From Lachnospiraceae bacterium (GTDB lineage: Bacteria > Bacillota > Clostridia > Lachnospirales > Lachnospiraceae): a stretch of 44,353 nt of DNA. This document shows positions 35,052-44,278 of this stretch, piece by piece (the stretch's first letter is position 1; the number at the start of each line of letters is the position of its first letter). The notes beneath the pieces were generated by a model. The model was not told the origin of the DNA. It did no database searches and worked only from the letters and a program-made list of their open reading frames with translations. The DNA lies in assembly GCA_017472325.1 (NCBI GenBank), contig JAFUQM010000025.1, forward strand, positions 1 through 44,353. Reading direction: 5' to 3'. The position numbers and the translations under genes were made by a program.

Positions 35052-36570
35052 AGTAACGGCTCCTTCTGTATTCAGATGGTGTTTTTCCAACAATTTTTTT
35101 GAAAACACGGCAAAAATAACTATGTTCTGAATACCCTACTTCTCCGCTTATCATCGAAATAGAAAGACTGCTTTCCTTCAATAACTGGCATGCTTTTTCT
35201 ATCCTAAGACGATTCAGATAATCACTGAATCCTTCTTTCATCTGTTGATTAAAATATGCTGACAGATAATGATAATTAAAATTAAATTCCTCTGCAAGGT
35301 CTTCTAATTTTAAATCCTCTTGATAATTCTGCGAGATATAGACCAACATCTGTGTAATACGCTCATCTCCCTGCATTTTAACACTACCAGACAACTCCAG
35401 CATCCGCTCCATAATCTGACTAATGCACCTTCTGTAATCCATCTCATACATTGCACGTTCTATTTCTCCAAAAAATTGAAACCGCAAATCATCTTTGTCT
35501 TCATCAGAAATCTGTAATAAATCCAGAAAATGATAAACCATATTTTTCATCTGATTTTTCAGTCCATAGACATCCATCTGCGCTTCCAATGCTGTTACAT
35601 TATACTGTAGCAGGAAACGTGCTGCCTCCTGATACTGCTTTCCAAGCAATAACTGGTTATAGCGGTAAAAATCGAATTTTTCCGGCGTATTCAGTGTCAA
35701 ATCCGTCTTCTGTTTGTCAAGTAGCAAAAGATGTCTGCCTTCATGATAAAAAGCTTTATCAACATGCTTTAGTATTTCCTGTGAATATACATCTTTTAAT
35801 AAATCGAGTTTGCGAAACGTGCTGCTATATACACCAAATACACTATCGCATAACATCACTAATTGGTTATTCATCTCCCTAACTGCCTGCACTAATTTTT
35901 CTTGATAAAAACTATCATAACAGAAAATAACGCACACCAATTCCTCACGTAGCAACAGGGAAACTTTCTGCACATCCGAAATTTTCTCAAGCTCCCTTTC
36001 TATTTTCTGATATAGCACATCAAACATATCCTTACCAGCTGCAGATTCTTTCTTAATGTTCACAGCATAGATACTAAAACATACACGCGTAAAATAATGC
36101 GCACATTCCGCCAAATCCACATCATGTCCATGAAGATAACGTTCTAATATTCTTTCATAACTTACCATTCCTACATCTGCATGAAGTTTGTACCCCGGAA
36201 TTCGCTCCACGGCTTTACGCAATATTTTCTTCAGTTCTTCCTGGTTGAGCGTTGGTTTTAAAATGTAGTCTACAACCCCACTCATCAAAGTACGTTTTAC
36301 GTATTCAAAATTATCATATCCGCTCAGAATAATAATTTGCATCTGCGGATACATTTTATGTACAGCCTCCGCAAAGTCTACACCATCCAACAATGGCATT
36401 ACGATATCACATATAATGATATGCGGCTGTAACCTGTCAAGCAGTTTCAAGGCTTCATTACCATTTGTTGCTTCCCCGACAATTTCATAGCCTTCGTGTT
36501 CCCAATTGATCATATATTTGAGTCCCTGTCTCATAATATATTCATCATCCACAATCAAAACTCTAATCAT
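35044..36570 (-). CDS. YesN-type response regulator with AraC output
   Basis: Transcription factor of 508 residues. The N-terminal receiver domain (about 1-120) has the acidic pocket VDDE at 7-10 and phospho-acceptor D55 in IIICDIVMP. A long middle region (about 130-400) follows, then a C-terminal AraC double helix-turn-helix (about 405-508, with EDLAEEFNFNYHYLSAYF and SEVGYSEHSYFCRVFKKIVGKTPSEYR). The start follows AGGGGA; the frame is open further upstream but without support. It is the first gene of the kinase/binding-protein/transporter run and presumably activates it. Confidence 0.95.
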   Translation of the reverse strand: MIRVLIVDDEYIMRQGLKYMINWEHEGYEIVGEATNGNEALKLLDRLQPHIIICDIVMPLLDGVDFAEAVHKMYPQMQIIILSGYDNFEYVKRTLMSGVVDYILKPTLNQEELKKILRKAVERIPGYKLHADVGMVSYERILERYLHGHDVDLAECAHYFTRVCFSIYAVNIKKESAAGKDMFDVLYQKIERELEKISDVQKVSLLLREELVCVIFCYDSFYQEKLVQAVREMNNQLVMLCDSVFGVYSSTFRKLDLLKDVYSQEILKHVDKAFYHEGRHLLLLDKQKTDLTLNTPEKFDFYRYNQLLLGKQYQEAARFLLQYNVTALEAQMDVYGLKNQMKNMVYHFLDLLQISDEDKDDLRFQFFGEIERAMYEMDYRRCISQIMERMLELSGSVKMQGDERITQMLVYISQNYQEDLKLEDLAEEFNFNYHYLSAYFNQQMKEGFSDYLNRLRIEKACQLLKESSLSISMISGEVGYSEHSYFCRVFKKIVGKTPSEYRRSRYYE

Positions 36571-36672
36571 AGCTTCCCCTATTACTCTTTGTATCATCAT
36601 CCTATTTTTTAATACTTTCACATTATTATAACAATTTATTCTCTTTACTGAAAGTAAATTATGAAAAAACAG

Positions 36673-36709
36673 CATACGCCGGCACGTTTTACAAACCGTC
36701 TTATTGGAT
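36673..36709. repeat. 37-base hairpin repeat, copy E (single)
   Basis: A single unit of the 37-base family, same orientation as the others. It touches the T-tract end of the next terminator. Confidence 0.8.
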
Positions 36710-36750
36710 AAAAAAACACATACGCCCTTTGACAGAACGCATGTGTTTTA
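36710..36750 (-). terminator. Intrinsic terminator of the chemoreceptor-PilZ gene
   Basis: In minus sense a ~12-pair stem (AAAACACATGCG with CGTATGTGTTTT, one G-T pair) ends in seven T. It lies 28 bases after the stop, separating this gene from the YesN operon, which therefore needs its own promoter. Confidence 0.85.
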
Positions 36751-36778
36751 CGCTTTTGGTGATTGTAACTCTATATTG

Positions 36779-38884
36779 TTACACGATTTTCTTTTCTACA
36801 TAGTCACGAATGTCCATATTATCTTCAGGCATTCTGCATCCTACGATATATCTGCCATTATCATCTGTAGAACGAATGATAATACCGCTTAATACAGAAG
36901 CATTTTTTACTTCAAAATCTTGAATCGTAATCTCTACCTTTTTGCCAACTGCATCTGCAAATTCCTGCGCTGTCGATGCAAATGCAAATCCTCCAGCACT
37001 AATATTAACTACATTGCCTTCAAAAGCACGGTTGTCTGCTAATAAGTACAGTTCACATGCATTTTTCATAGCAAGTCGTGGATACTTTCTTCTGTTCACA
37101 ACCTTAGGATTGCCTTGAACATTTAATTTATAGCATGCTGTATTTTCTGTTTTTTCTTTGGAAACCTTCACGTCTTCCCAAATATACATCGCATTGTCTA
37201 CAATAACGCGTACCACATATTTCTGTTTCTTATCATGGTCTGCAAAGAACTCTTCTGCAGCTTGGGTATGTGCCAAAAGAATACCATTCTCTGTCGTACC
37301 AATAATCTCTGTTTTGTACTCATCTGCATTCACATTTGCAGAAACAGAAACCGATAGTTTCATACCTACTTCAATATCTTTCACACCCATGAAACCACCA
37401 GTACCAAGTTCTTCAATTAACTGACCTACTACATGTTCAATATTCAAAACATTACGTGTAGTTTCCGCATATTTGCTTAACATCGTCTTGGTTGTTTCTT
37501 CTGAATTCTCCACACTACCTGTTACTTCTACCATGATATCTTTTACTTGTTTCATGTTATCAACCATGTTCTTGTTGGAGCTTTCCACCTGCTTAATCGC
37601 ACTATCTACTACCTGGATTTCTTCTCCAAGCTGCTTGGAATCTGCCGTAATCATTGTTACGCTTTCATTTACTGTCTGCATCTTATTCAATGTCTCATGA
37701 ATCAATTCCAATATCGTTGTAATAGATTTTGTCATTCTATCAGAAGTATCTTCCAGATGTTGTAATGCTTCCATAATGCTGTTAGAAGAAGTCTGTGTTC
37801 CCATACTTAAATTTCTGATTTCATCCGCAACAACCGCAAAACCTTTTCCTGCTTCCCCAGCTCTAGCTGCTTCAATAGACGCATTTAACGCCAACAGGTT
37901 CGTCTGGGAAGTAATATTTTCGATTGTACCGGTTTCCTGTTTTACCATGTCGAACTGTTTACGGAAATCACTTAAAATCTTCTCTACTTCTTCTGACAAA
38001 TCTGCCATCTGGTTAGTTGACTGTACGACATTGGCTAAATCTGCAGAACTTGTTGTAGCATGTGTCACCGATTTCTCAATAATATTGACAATACGGTTTG
38101 TCAATTCTGCAACATGTGTTACCTGACTATCAATATCTTCTGTCATATTCATAGAAGAATCAATGCGGTCACTTAACATCATATTCTTCTCTGAAAGTTC
38201 TTCCATACTTGCTACAACTGAAGTTGCACCTTCTTTATTTTCTTCTGAAAGTTCTCTTACAACAGTAACGCCATCTACGACTGCTGTACTTGCTGTTTTT
38301 ACCTGCTCAATTGTCAGAACAACTTTATCCAAATTGCTCTGTACCGAACCTAACATCGCACCATCTGACTGATTCAAATGATTGATAGAAAGCACATATC
38401 CTACATAACAAAGGAGTGTAGCAATAACTTGAATCTCAAAATCAGCAATATTTCTTGGCGTTGTCATACCACCCATATAATTATGTATTACCGATATTAT
38501 AATAACAGCCATATTCGCCACACAGCATCGTAATATATAGTTACGGTTCTTAAATAAAACCAACATACTTGTTAACGGCAGAATATACATAACGGTTAGT
38601 ACCGAATTGGTTGTGAACATAACAAATGCATAAAAAATGCCATATCCAACAGCAATAACGTCTTTATAAATTTTAGTACCCATACCTACAATTTTCAGCA
38701 CAGCCACTCCTGCAAAAAAAGGAATCCAGCACATTGAGATAAACGCAATAAAATATCCCATAGTACGCTGTCCTTTGAGTAATTCAATCGTATATGCCAC
38801 TGAAAGTACAATATTAATCAACATCCATACAAGCATTGCCTTTTTATTCGCGCTCTTGGCAAAATATTCTTCATTATACTCCAT
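36779..38884 (-). CDS. Chemoreceptor fused to a YcgR-like/PilZ c-di-GMP module
   Basis: A 701-residue methyl-accepting chemotaxis protein. The N-terminal ~170 residues hold about six membrane segments without a large extracellular domain, related to the receptor at 18877-20361. The signalling coiled coil has its tip at about 322-355 ([19 protein letters not shown]). After about residue 490 comes a YcgR-type beta domain (~500-590) and a PilZ domain (~597-701) with intact c-di-GMP motifs RxxxR (R599-R603, RRKYPR) and NISAGG (N627, S629, G632). The receptor should therefore respond to c-di-GMP directly. PilZ-containing chemoreceptors are known (Azospirillum Tlp1). The start follows AGGAGG. Confidence 0.94.
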   Translation of the reverse strand: MEYNEEYFAKSANKKAMLVWMLINIVLSVAYTIELLKGQRTMGYFIAFISMCWIPFFAGVAVLKIVGMGTKIYKDVIAVGYGIFYAFVMFTTNSVLTVMYILPLTSMLVLFKNRNYILRCCVANMAVIIISVIHNYMGGMTTPRNIADFEIQVIATLLCYVGYVLSINHLNQSDGAMLGSVQSNLDKVVLTIEQVKTASTAVVDGVTVVRELSEENKEGATSVVASMEELSEKNMMLSDRIDSSMNMTEDIDSQVTHVAELTNRIVNIIEKSVTHATTSSADLANVVQSTNQMADLSEEVEKILSDFRKQFDMVKQETGTIENITSQTNLLALNASIEAARAGEAGKGFAVVADEIRNLSMGTQTSSNSIMEALQHLEDTSDRMTKSITTILELIHETLNKMQTVNESVTMITADSKQLGEEIQVVDSAIKQVESSNKNMVDNMKQVKDIMVEVTGSVENSEETTKTMLSKYAETTRNVLNIEHVVGQLIEELGTGGFMGVKDIEVGMKLSVSVSANVNADEYKTEIIGTTENGILLAHTQAAEEFFADHDKKQKYVVRVIVDNAMYIWEDVKVSKEKTENTACYKLNVQGNPKVVNRRKYPRLAMKNACELYLLADNRAFEGNVVNISAGGFAFASTAQEFADAVGKKVEITIQDFEVKNASVLSGIIIRSTDDNGRYIVGCRMPEDNMDIRDYVEKKIV

Positions 38885-38991
38885 TATGTAACATCCTCCT
38901 TTGTATGTGCATCATTCATAATATTTTCTAATTATTTTAGCATAAGTATATAAATTTTCCTATACTTTTCCTATATTTCGTATTTTTTCGT

Positions 38992-40047
38992 TTAATTACC
39001 TTCTTGTAGTTCTGCCATTAATGCCCTAAGCTCTTCTTCCATCTGCATAAAAGTATCCAATAATAACGGTTCAAAACTGATACCTCTGTCTTTCCCCATA
39101 ATCTCAAATGCCTGCTCTAACGACATTCCTTCCTTATACTGTCTTTTAGAAACAAGGGCATCAAATACATCGGCCACCGCCAAAATACGCGCCGAAAGCG
39201 GAATATCCTCCCCTTGCAGATTACTTGGATATCCACCACCTGCCCATTTTTCATGATGATAAGAAGCCATATCACTTGCTACACGCACAAACTGTGCATC
39301 TACAATACGGCTCATATTCTCCCGAATAAGTCTTCCGCCCTCCGTCGTATGAAGCTGCATTAATTCATATTCCTCTGGCGTCAATCTGCCAGGCTTTTGC
39401 AGAATTCTATCAGGAACTGTAATCTTTCCAATATCATGCATTGGCGCCGCCTTCTTGATATAATCAACATATTGTGGTGTTAATACATCCAGATATTGAC
39501 CATCTTCAATTAATTTCTGAACTAGCAAATCAACATAAGCACTCGTTCTCTTAACATGTTCACCCGTTGTACCATCACGACTTTCAATCAAATTCGCCAT
39601 TGTGATAATAATATCATGCTGCAACTGTGTAATTCGACGCAGTTGCTGTTCCACCATACGTTCCAGATTTTTTCTATAATCTTCAAGTTCTAATGTTCTC
39701 TTGATTCTCTGACGCATAATGACTGGTACGAATGGCTTTCCTATATAATCCACCGCACCCACTTCAAAGCACTTTTCTTCTGTTTCTTCACTGCGGTCTG
39801 CTGTTAAGAAAATAACTGGAATTCTGCGTAAATTTTCCATCTGCTGAATTCCCTGCATAACCTCAAAACCATCCATCTCTGGCATCTGAATATCTAACAA
39901 AATCAAATCTGGTGTATGTTTTTCCAAATATTTAAATACCATTTTTCCAGAATTTACGGCTGCCACTTGATATTCCTCTGCTAATAATTTCTGCACAACA
40001 ACCAAATTCGCCTTATCATCATCTACTACAAGAATTACTTTTTTCAT
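38992..40047 (-). CDS. REC-HD-GYP response regulator (c-di-GMP phosphodiesterase)
   Basis: RpfG-like regulator of 351 residues. The receiver domain (about 1-118) has VDDD at 8-11, phospho-acceptor D52 (LLDIQMPEMDG) and a conserved K near 104. A coiled linker leads to an HD-GYP domain with HD at 204-205 (MHDIGKITVPDRIL), HHE at 264-266 and GYP at 272-274. Phosphorylation is expected to control c-di-GMP breakdown. The gene starts 71 bases after the hybrid kinase gene on the same strand; that kinase has an HPt domain and is the obvious phosphodonor. Confidence 0.94.
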   Translation of the reverse strand: MKKVILVVDDDKANLVVVQKLLAEEYQVAAVNSGKMVFKYLEKHTPDLILLDIQMPEMDGFEVMQGIQQMENLRRIPVIFLTADRSEETEEKCFEVGAVDYIGKPFVPVIMRQRIKRTLELEDYRKNLERMVEQQLRRITQLQHDIIITMANLIESRDGTTGEHVKRTSAYVDLLVQKLIEDGQYLDVLTPQYVDYIKKAAPMHDIGKITVPDRILQKPGRLTPEEYELMQLHTTEGGRLIRENMSRIVDAQFVRVASDMASYHHEKWAGGGYPSNLQGEDIPLSARILAVADVFDALVSKRQYKEGMSLEQAFEIMGKDRGISFEPLLLDTFMQMEEELRALMAELQEGN

Positions 40048-40117
40048 ACAATCACCTATCTCTTTCCCTGATTCACAAGCACCGAGCCATTCGCATAAAT
40101 TTATAATAAAATGTTAC

Positions 40118-43100
40118 CTATTCCTCCTGAAGCTTATCTATTAATTCTGTCACAAGTTCTTCAGCTCTGTCATAATCAAAATCATCTACTGCCTTTCGCA
40201 CACTCTCAAGCACTTCTACAATCGGTACAGTACACCCTTTCACGTAAAAGCCTTGGAGTGCATCCACTTGTTCTATTGCTTCATTCATGCTATATGCTTG
40301 TATTAGCTTCAACAAGGAATGGCACTCTTCCAGATATTGCGTTCTTGAAATTTCCTTCTGTTCTAACTCTAGTTTTTTATCAGTACTTAATATATTGGTT
40401 AGCTCACGAAGTACATCCTCATAATTTTGTAAGAATCCTTCCCAGTCTGCCACAATAAATGTCTCATTGCCTTCTTTTGCAGCCATTTCATGTTGCTTTG
40501 CCCGATTTGAAAAGTCTGTTGCACCAATTGTTAATGAAGTACTCTTCATGGCATGCACAATCACTTTGTATTCATTCCACTCTTTTCTCTCATAATACTC
40601 TGGAAGCTCTTTTTTATATTTTTGTGCCTGCTCAAAATAAGCCCGTGCAATTTCAAAATACATTTCTTCATTGCCAGCACAATAATTTAGTCCAATGTTT
40701 TTGTCAATCAGTGTATTTATATCCGAAGAAATTGCTGCTTCCTTTTCTAATACACTGTCACCTGTGATTGACAACTCACCTGCTGCTAGTTCTGTCAGTA
40801 CTTCTCTGTAAACCAACTCTTTTGGCAAATGTGTCTCCAGAATATGCTCTAATTCCAATACATCCAGCGGCTTAGAAAGATAATCTTCAAATCCAACTTT
40901 TAGATATTCTTCCTTACTACCCGCTACCGCATTGGCAGTCAATACAACCACTTTTGTATTCTGGTTTGGATTTCCAAATTCAGCACGCAAACGATGCAAG
41001 GTTTCTATTCCATCTGGTTCCGGCATCATATGATCCATAAAAATCAAATCATACTTTTTCTCCCGGCAAAGCGCAAGACATTCCTCTCCTCCAAGTGCTG
41101 TATCGAGTTGTATTTCTGTTCGCTTTAACAAACCTTTTACCACTGTGATATTCATTTCATTGTCATCAACAGCAAGTACAGAAGCCTCTGGCGCTTTTAA
41201 TATACTCTTCTGACACAAAGTAGCTTCTGGCGAATTTTCTTTCATTTTCGTCAGTTCACCAATCGTTATCTGACTGGTTATCTTTTGCGGAATTCTAACT
41301 GTAAATTGAGACCCTTGTCCGTAGACACTATGTACCGTAATCTCTCCTTGCATATTTTCTACCAAACGCTTGGTAATACTTAATCCAAGACCTGTGCCTT
41401 GCAAGGTTCTGTTTTTATTCATCTCCAATCGACTAAAACTTTCAAACAATTTCTCCAGGTTTTCTTCCTGAATTCCGATTCCTGTATCCGTCACCGAAAT
41501 CAGCAATGTAAGCTGTTCCCCTTCTGCAAAAAACGCCTCTGCCTTCAGTATAATTGTTCCTTCTTTTGTGTACTTCACAGCATTACTAATCAGATTCAGT
41601 ACAATTTGTCTGATTCTTCTTTCATCACCACTTAATACAGATGGTAACCTATCATCTACATGAACCTCAACCGCAAGTCCTTTCTTCCCTGCACCGTCTT
41701 GCAGCGCATAGCCAAGGTCTTCGAAAAGTGGCATGACTTCATATTCTGATTCTAGAATCTTCAATTTGCCAGATTCCATTTCTGAAAAATCAAGAATGTC
41801 GTCTACCAATGATAACAGCATTTTACTAGAGCGTTTGATATTGTCAGAATATCCTATAATCTCTGCTTCCTTACTCTCACGCGAAATCATCTCATTCATA
41901 CCCATAATAGAATTAATAGGTGTTCTGATTTCATGAGACATATTGGCTAAAAACTGTGTTTTAGATTCGCTGGCAAACAAAGCACGCTTCTTTTCATATT
42001 CCATTGCAAGAAGGTCTCTTCCTGTTTTTATGCTTGCCATAACTAATAAGAACAGTAATCCAACACACAGCATCAATCCGCTAGAATGTCCATTGTTGGT
42101 GTAAACTAACACTATCTCCATAATAGCTGCCACCATCATACCCGTCACGCCAAGTGCAACCTGATAATACTCCTGAATATATTTTTTCTTAATATCAACA
42201 CAAATAGTAACTGTTGCTAACAAAATTGCCATTACAATCCATGTATGCATCAAAAACATTGTCTCTAAAAAGTCTTTTTGATTGGTAACCTGTAAAAACG
42301 TACAAAGCAAAAAGTTGCATATTCCCACAGCATTCATTGCATGATAATACTTTGCGTATCGATATTGCTGCAACGCATTCACATAAATTAGAAATGGAAA
42401 TGGTAAAAGCATAATCGTAAAAAAGCCCAGAGCCCCTACTACAGATATATTAGGGAAAATCCATTGCTTTAATCTTGATTCACAAATCAACCATACTGCT
42501 GCAAGAAATATCCCCCACCCTAGATATTCCAACATAACATTTTTATCATAACAGATACGAATTGCCATACTAATACCGGCAGCAACCAGACCAAGTACAA
42601 ACAAAAGACATGCAGCTGCAAGGGGCAAGCCATATTGCCCTAATAAAAACTGCCAGATTCCCCATTTTTCACCAATATAAATAGAATTAATAACGCCAGC
42701 ATATGCCGAATCACTCGTTGTTACTACCTTTATTGTTTTTCCAGCATCTTCACGCATCAATTCAACAAATATGTATGCACTCATGCTTGTCTTGCCAAAT
42801 GGTTTGGAATTCTCCGTGTTATAGCGCTCACGTAAAATCTGGTCAATATAAATCTCCATATCCTGCTGAGAGCTTCGGAAACAAAGCCATGTTTTATCCT
42901 CTATCTTATCTGGCAAAATTGTCTCAATACTGACTGCTTCCCACCCTTCAGCATCACATTTTCCAGGCACCTCTATTGGAATTATGCTACCGTCTGGCAT
43001 CACGCGCGACCAATCCGACTCAAAAACCTCACACTGTTCTGTATTTGCTTCTATCTCCCGTGGTAACACTAATTCACCAAGCAAAAACCACACAAAAACT

Positions 43101-43165
43101 ATCATGGTCAAAATGGCGAACATCCACTTTGTCACTCCAGTCATGTTTATCTTTTTATCATTCAT
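40118..43165 (-). CDS. Hybrid sensor histidine kinase with REC and HPt domains
   Basis: A 1015-residue phosphorelay kinase. Order: signal anchor (about 13-31), extracellular beta-rich domain (about 40-165, like 7TMR-DISM extracellular modules), about seven membrane segments (165-385), HisKA with H411 (FLANMSHEIRTPINSI), HATPase_c (about 500-630, with IVLNLISNAVKYT, DTGIGI and GTGLGLSI), receiver with D711 (LIFMDHMMPEPDG), and a C-terminal HPt with H871 (VIVHAMKSTSLTIGA). The full His-Asp-His chain is present in one protein. The start follows AGGAGG. The next gene is REC-HD-GYP, giving an expected final Asp and a c-di-GMP output. The extracellular signal is unknown. Confidence 0.95.
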   Translation of the reverse strand: MNDKKINMTGVTKWMFAILTMIVFVWFLLGELVLPREIEANTEQCEVFESDWSRVMPDGSIIPIEVPGKCDAEGWEAVSIETILPDKIEDKTWLCFRSSQQDMEIYIDQILRERYNTENSKPFGKTSMSAYIFVELMREDAGKTIKVVTTSDSAYAGVINSIYIGEKWGIWQFLLGQYGLPLAAACLLFVLGLVAAGISMAIRICYDKNVMLEYLGWGIFLAAVWLICESRLKQWIFPNISVVGALGFFTIMLLPFPFLIYVNALQQYRYAKYYHAMNAVGICNFLLCTFLQVTNQKDFLETMFLMHTWIVMAILLATVTICVDIKKKYIQEYYQVALGVTGMMVAAIMEIVLVYTNNGHSSGLMLCVGLLFLLVMASIKTGRDLLAMEYEKKRALFASESKTQFLANMSHEIRTPINSIMGMNEMISRESKEAEIIGYSDNIKRSSKMLLSLVDDILDFSEMESGKLKILESEYEVMPLFEDLGYALQDGAGKKGLAVEVHVDDRLPSVLSGDERRIRQIVLNLISNAVKYTKEGTIILKAEAFFAEGEQLTLLISVTDTGIGIQEENLEKLFESFSRLEMNKNRTLQGTGLGLSITKRLVENMQGEITVHSVYGQGSQFTVRIPQKITSQITIGELTKMKENSPEATLCQKSILKAPEASVLAVDDNEMNITVVKGLLKRTEIQLDTALGGEECLALCREKKYDLIFMDHMMPEPDGIETLHRLRAEFGNPNQNTKVVVLTANAVAGSKEEYLKVGFEDYLSKPLDVLELEHILETHLPKELVYREVLTELAAGELSITGDSVLEKEAAISSDINTLIDKNIGLNYCAGNEEMYFEIARAYFEQAQKYKKELPEYYERKEWNEYKVIVHAMKSTSLTIGATDFSNRAKQHEMAAKEGNETFIVADWEGFLQNYEDVLRELTNILSTDKKLELEQKEISRTQYLEECHSLLKLIQAYSMNEAIEQVDALQGFYVKGCTVPIVEVLESVRKAVDDFDYDRAEELVTELIDKLQEE

Positions 43166-43436
43166 GTGTCATCCTCCTGATGATTTTGAATATCCCTAAA
43201 TGTAAACTGATTATGCCACAATTATAAAACCAATAAATAGCATTTGACAAGTCTACGCAGTTGTTTTTCCCCATTTCTCATCTTCTCTAAACGAACATGC
43301 TTACCCATAAATTATGAAAGCAATTTTTCACTCATCTATAATTTCATAAAAAAAATTGTTTTCATCCAGAAAAAATTGTGCTAAAGTAACTTCATCAGGT
43401 ATTTTTATCTGTAGTCAAAACAAAGGAGATTGTACT
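43166..43436. other. Divergent intergenic region, hybrid kinase / purC
   Basis: 271 AT-rich bases between divergent starts. A TATAAT at 43337-43342 could serve purC, but its best -35 (TTATGA, 19-base spacing) is poor. No riboswitch or clear repressor site was recognised. Confidence 0.3.
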
Positions 43437-44120
43437 ATGAAAAAAGTTTATGAAGGAAAAACCAAAGACGTATTCAGCCTTGAAAACGGAAATGTAATGC
43501 TGAAATTCAAAGATGACTGTACAGGAAAAGATGGCGTGTTCGATCCAGGTGAAAACACTGTCGGCTTAACAATCGAAGGTATCGGCAAAGCAAACTTACA
43601 GACATCTATTCACTATTTTGAATTATTAAAAGAAGCTGGCATCAAAACTCACTATGTAAGTGCTGACGTAGAAAATGCTACTATGGAAGTTCTTCCTGCA
43701 ACTGTATTTGGTCACGGTCTCGAAGTAATCTGCCGCCTTGTGGCTACAGGTAGCTTTATCCGCAGATATGGCGAATACATGGAAGACGGTACAGTTTTAG
43801 AAGGTGGTTATGTAGAATGTACTTTCAAAAATGACGCATTAGGCGATCCTCTTGTTACAAGCGAAGGTCTTGCAGCTTTAGGCGTTATGTCCCCTGCCAT
43901 GTTTGAAAGCATGAAAGAACAGACATTAAAAATCACAAAAATCGTTGCTGATGATTTAAAATCTATTGGTCTTGATTTATGGGATATCAAATTTGAATTT
44001 GGTTATAACAATGATGAAGTAATTCTGATTGATGAAATTGCTTCTGGTAATATGCGTGTATACAAGGATGGCAAAATTGTTGATCCTGTTGAATTAACAA
44101 AATTAATTCTTAACAGATAA
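43437..44120 (+). CDS. purC: Phosphoribosylaminoimidazole-succinocarboxamide (SAICAR) synthase
   Basis: Purine biosynthesis enzyme that joins aspartate to CAIR using ATP. The 227-residue protein has the family's N-terminal [11 protein letters not shown] (ATP-binding lysines), [14 protein letters not shown] in the middle (SAICAR signature 1 region) and LWDIKFEFG followed by [11 protein letters not shown] (signature 2). The frame is open 27 codons upstream, but the ATG at 43437 has AAAGGAG at the right distance and matches the family start. It stands alone with its own terminator; the other pur genes are not in view. Confidence 0.95.
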   Translation: MKKVYEGKTKDVFSLENGNVMLKFKDDCTGKDGVFDPGENTVGLTIEGIGKANLQTSIHYFELLKEAGIKTHYVSADVENATMEVLPATVFGHGLEVICRLVATGSFIRRYGEYMEDGTVLEGGYVECTFKNDALGDPLVTSEGLAALGVMSPAMFESMKEQTLKITKIVADDLKSIGLDLWDIKFEFGYNNDEVILIDEIASGNMRVYKDGKIVDPVELTKLILNR

Positions 44121-44147
44121 TTATCTGCACATGAAACATTAAAATCC

Positions 44148-44201
44148 AAAACAGACATGTCATAGTTCCTACTACAAGGAATTAATGACATGTCTGTTTT
44201 T
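44148..44201 (+). terminator. Intrinsic terminator of purC
   Basis: A long stem (AAACAGACATGTCAT with ATGACATGTCTGTTT, extended by TTCC/GGAA) followed by five T, about 28 bases after the purC stop. Confidence 0.88.
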
Positions 44202-44278
44202 GTATCTGTTATCCATGCAGTTATATTATTATCCTCTTTGGACACACTAAACACATAAAACAAACAGGAGGTTTCACT

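Noticed and set aside
43290..43305. PurBox-like AAACGAACATG upstream of purC
   Set aside because: Only about 10 of 13 positions match and no second, inverted box at the required distance was found.
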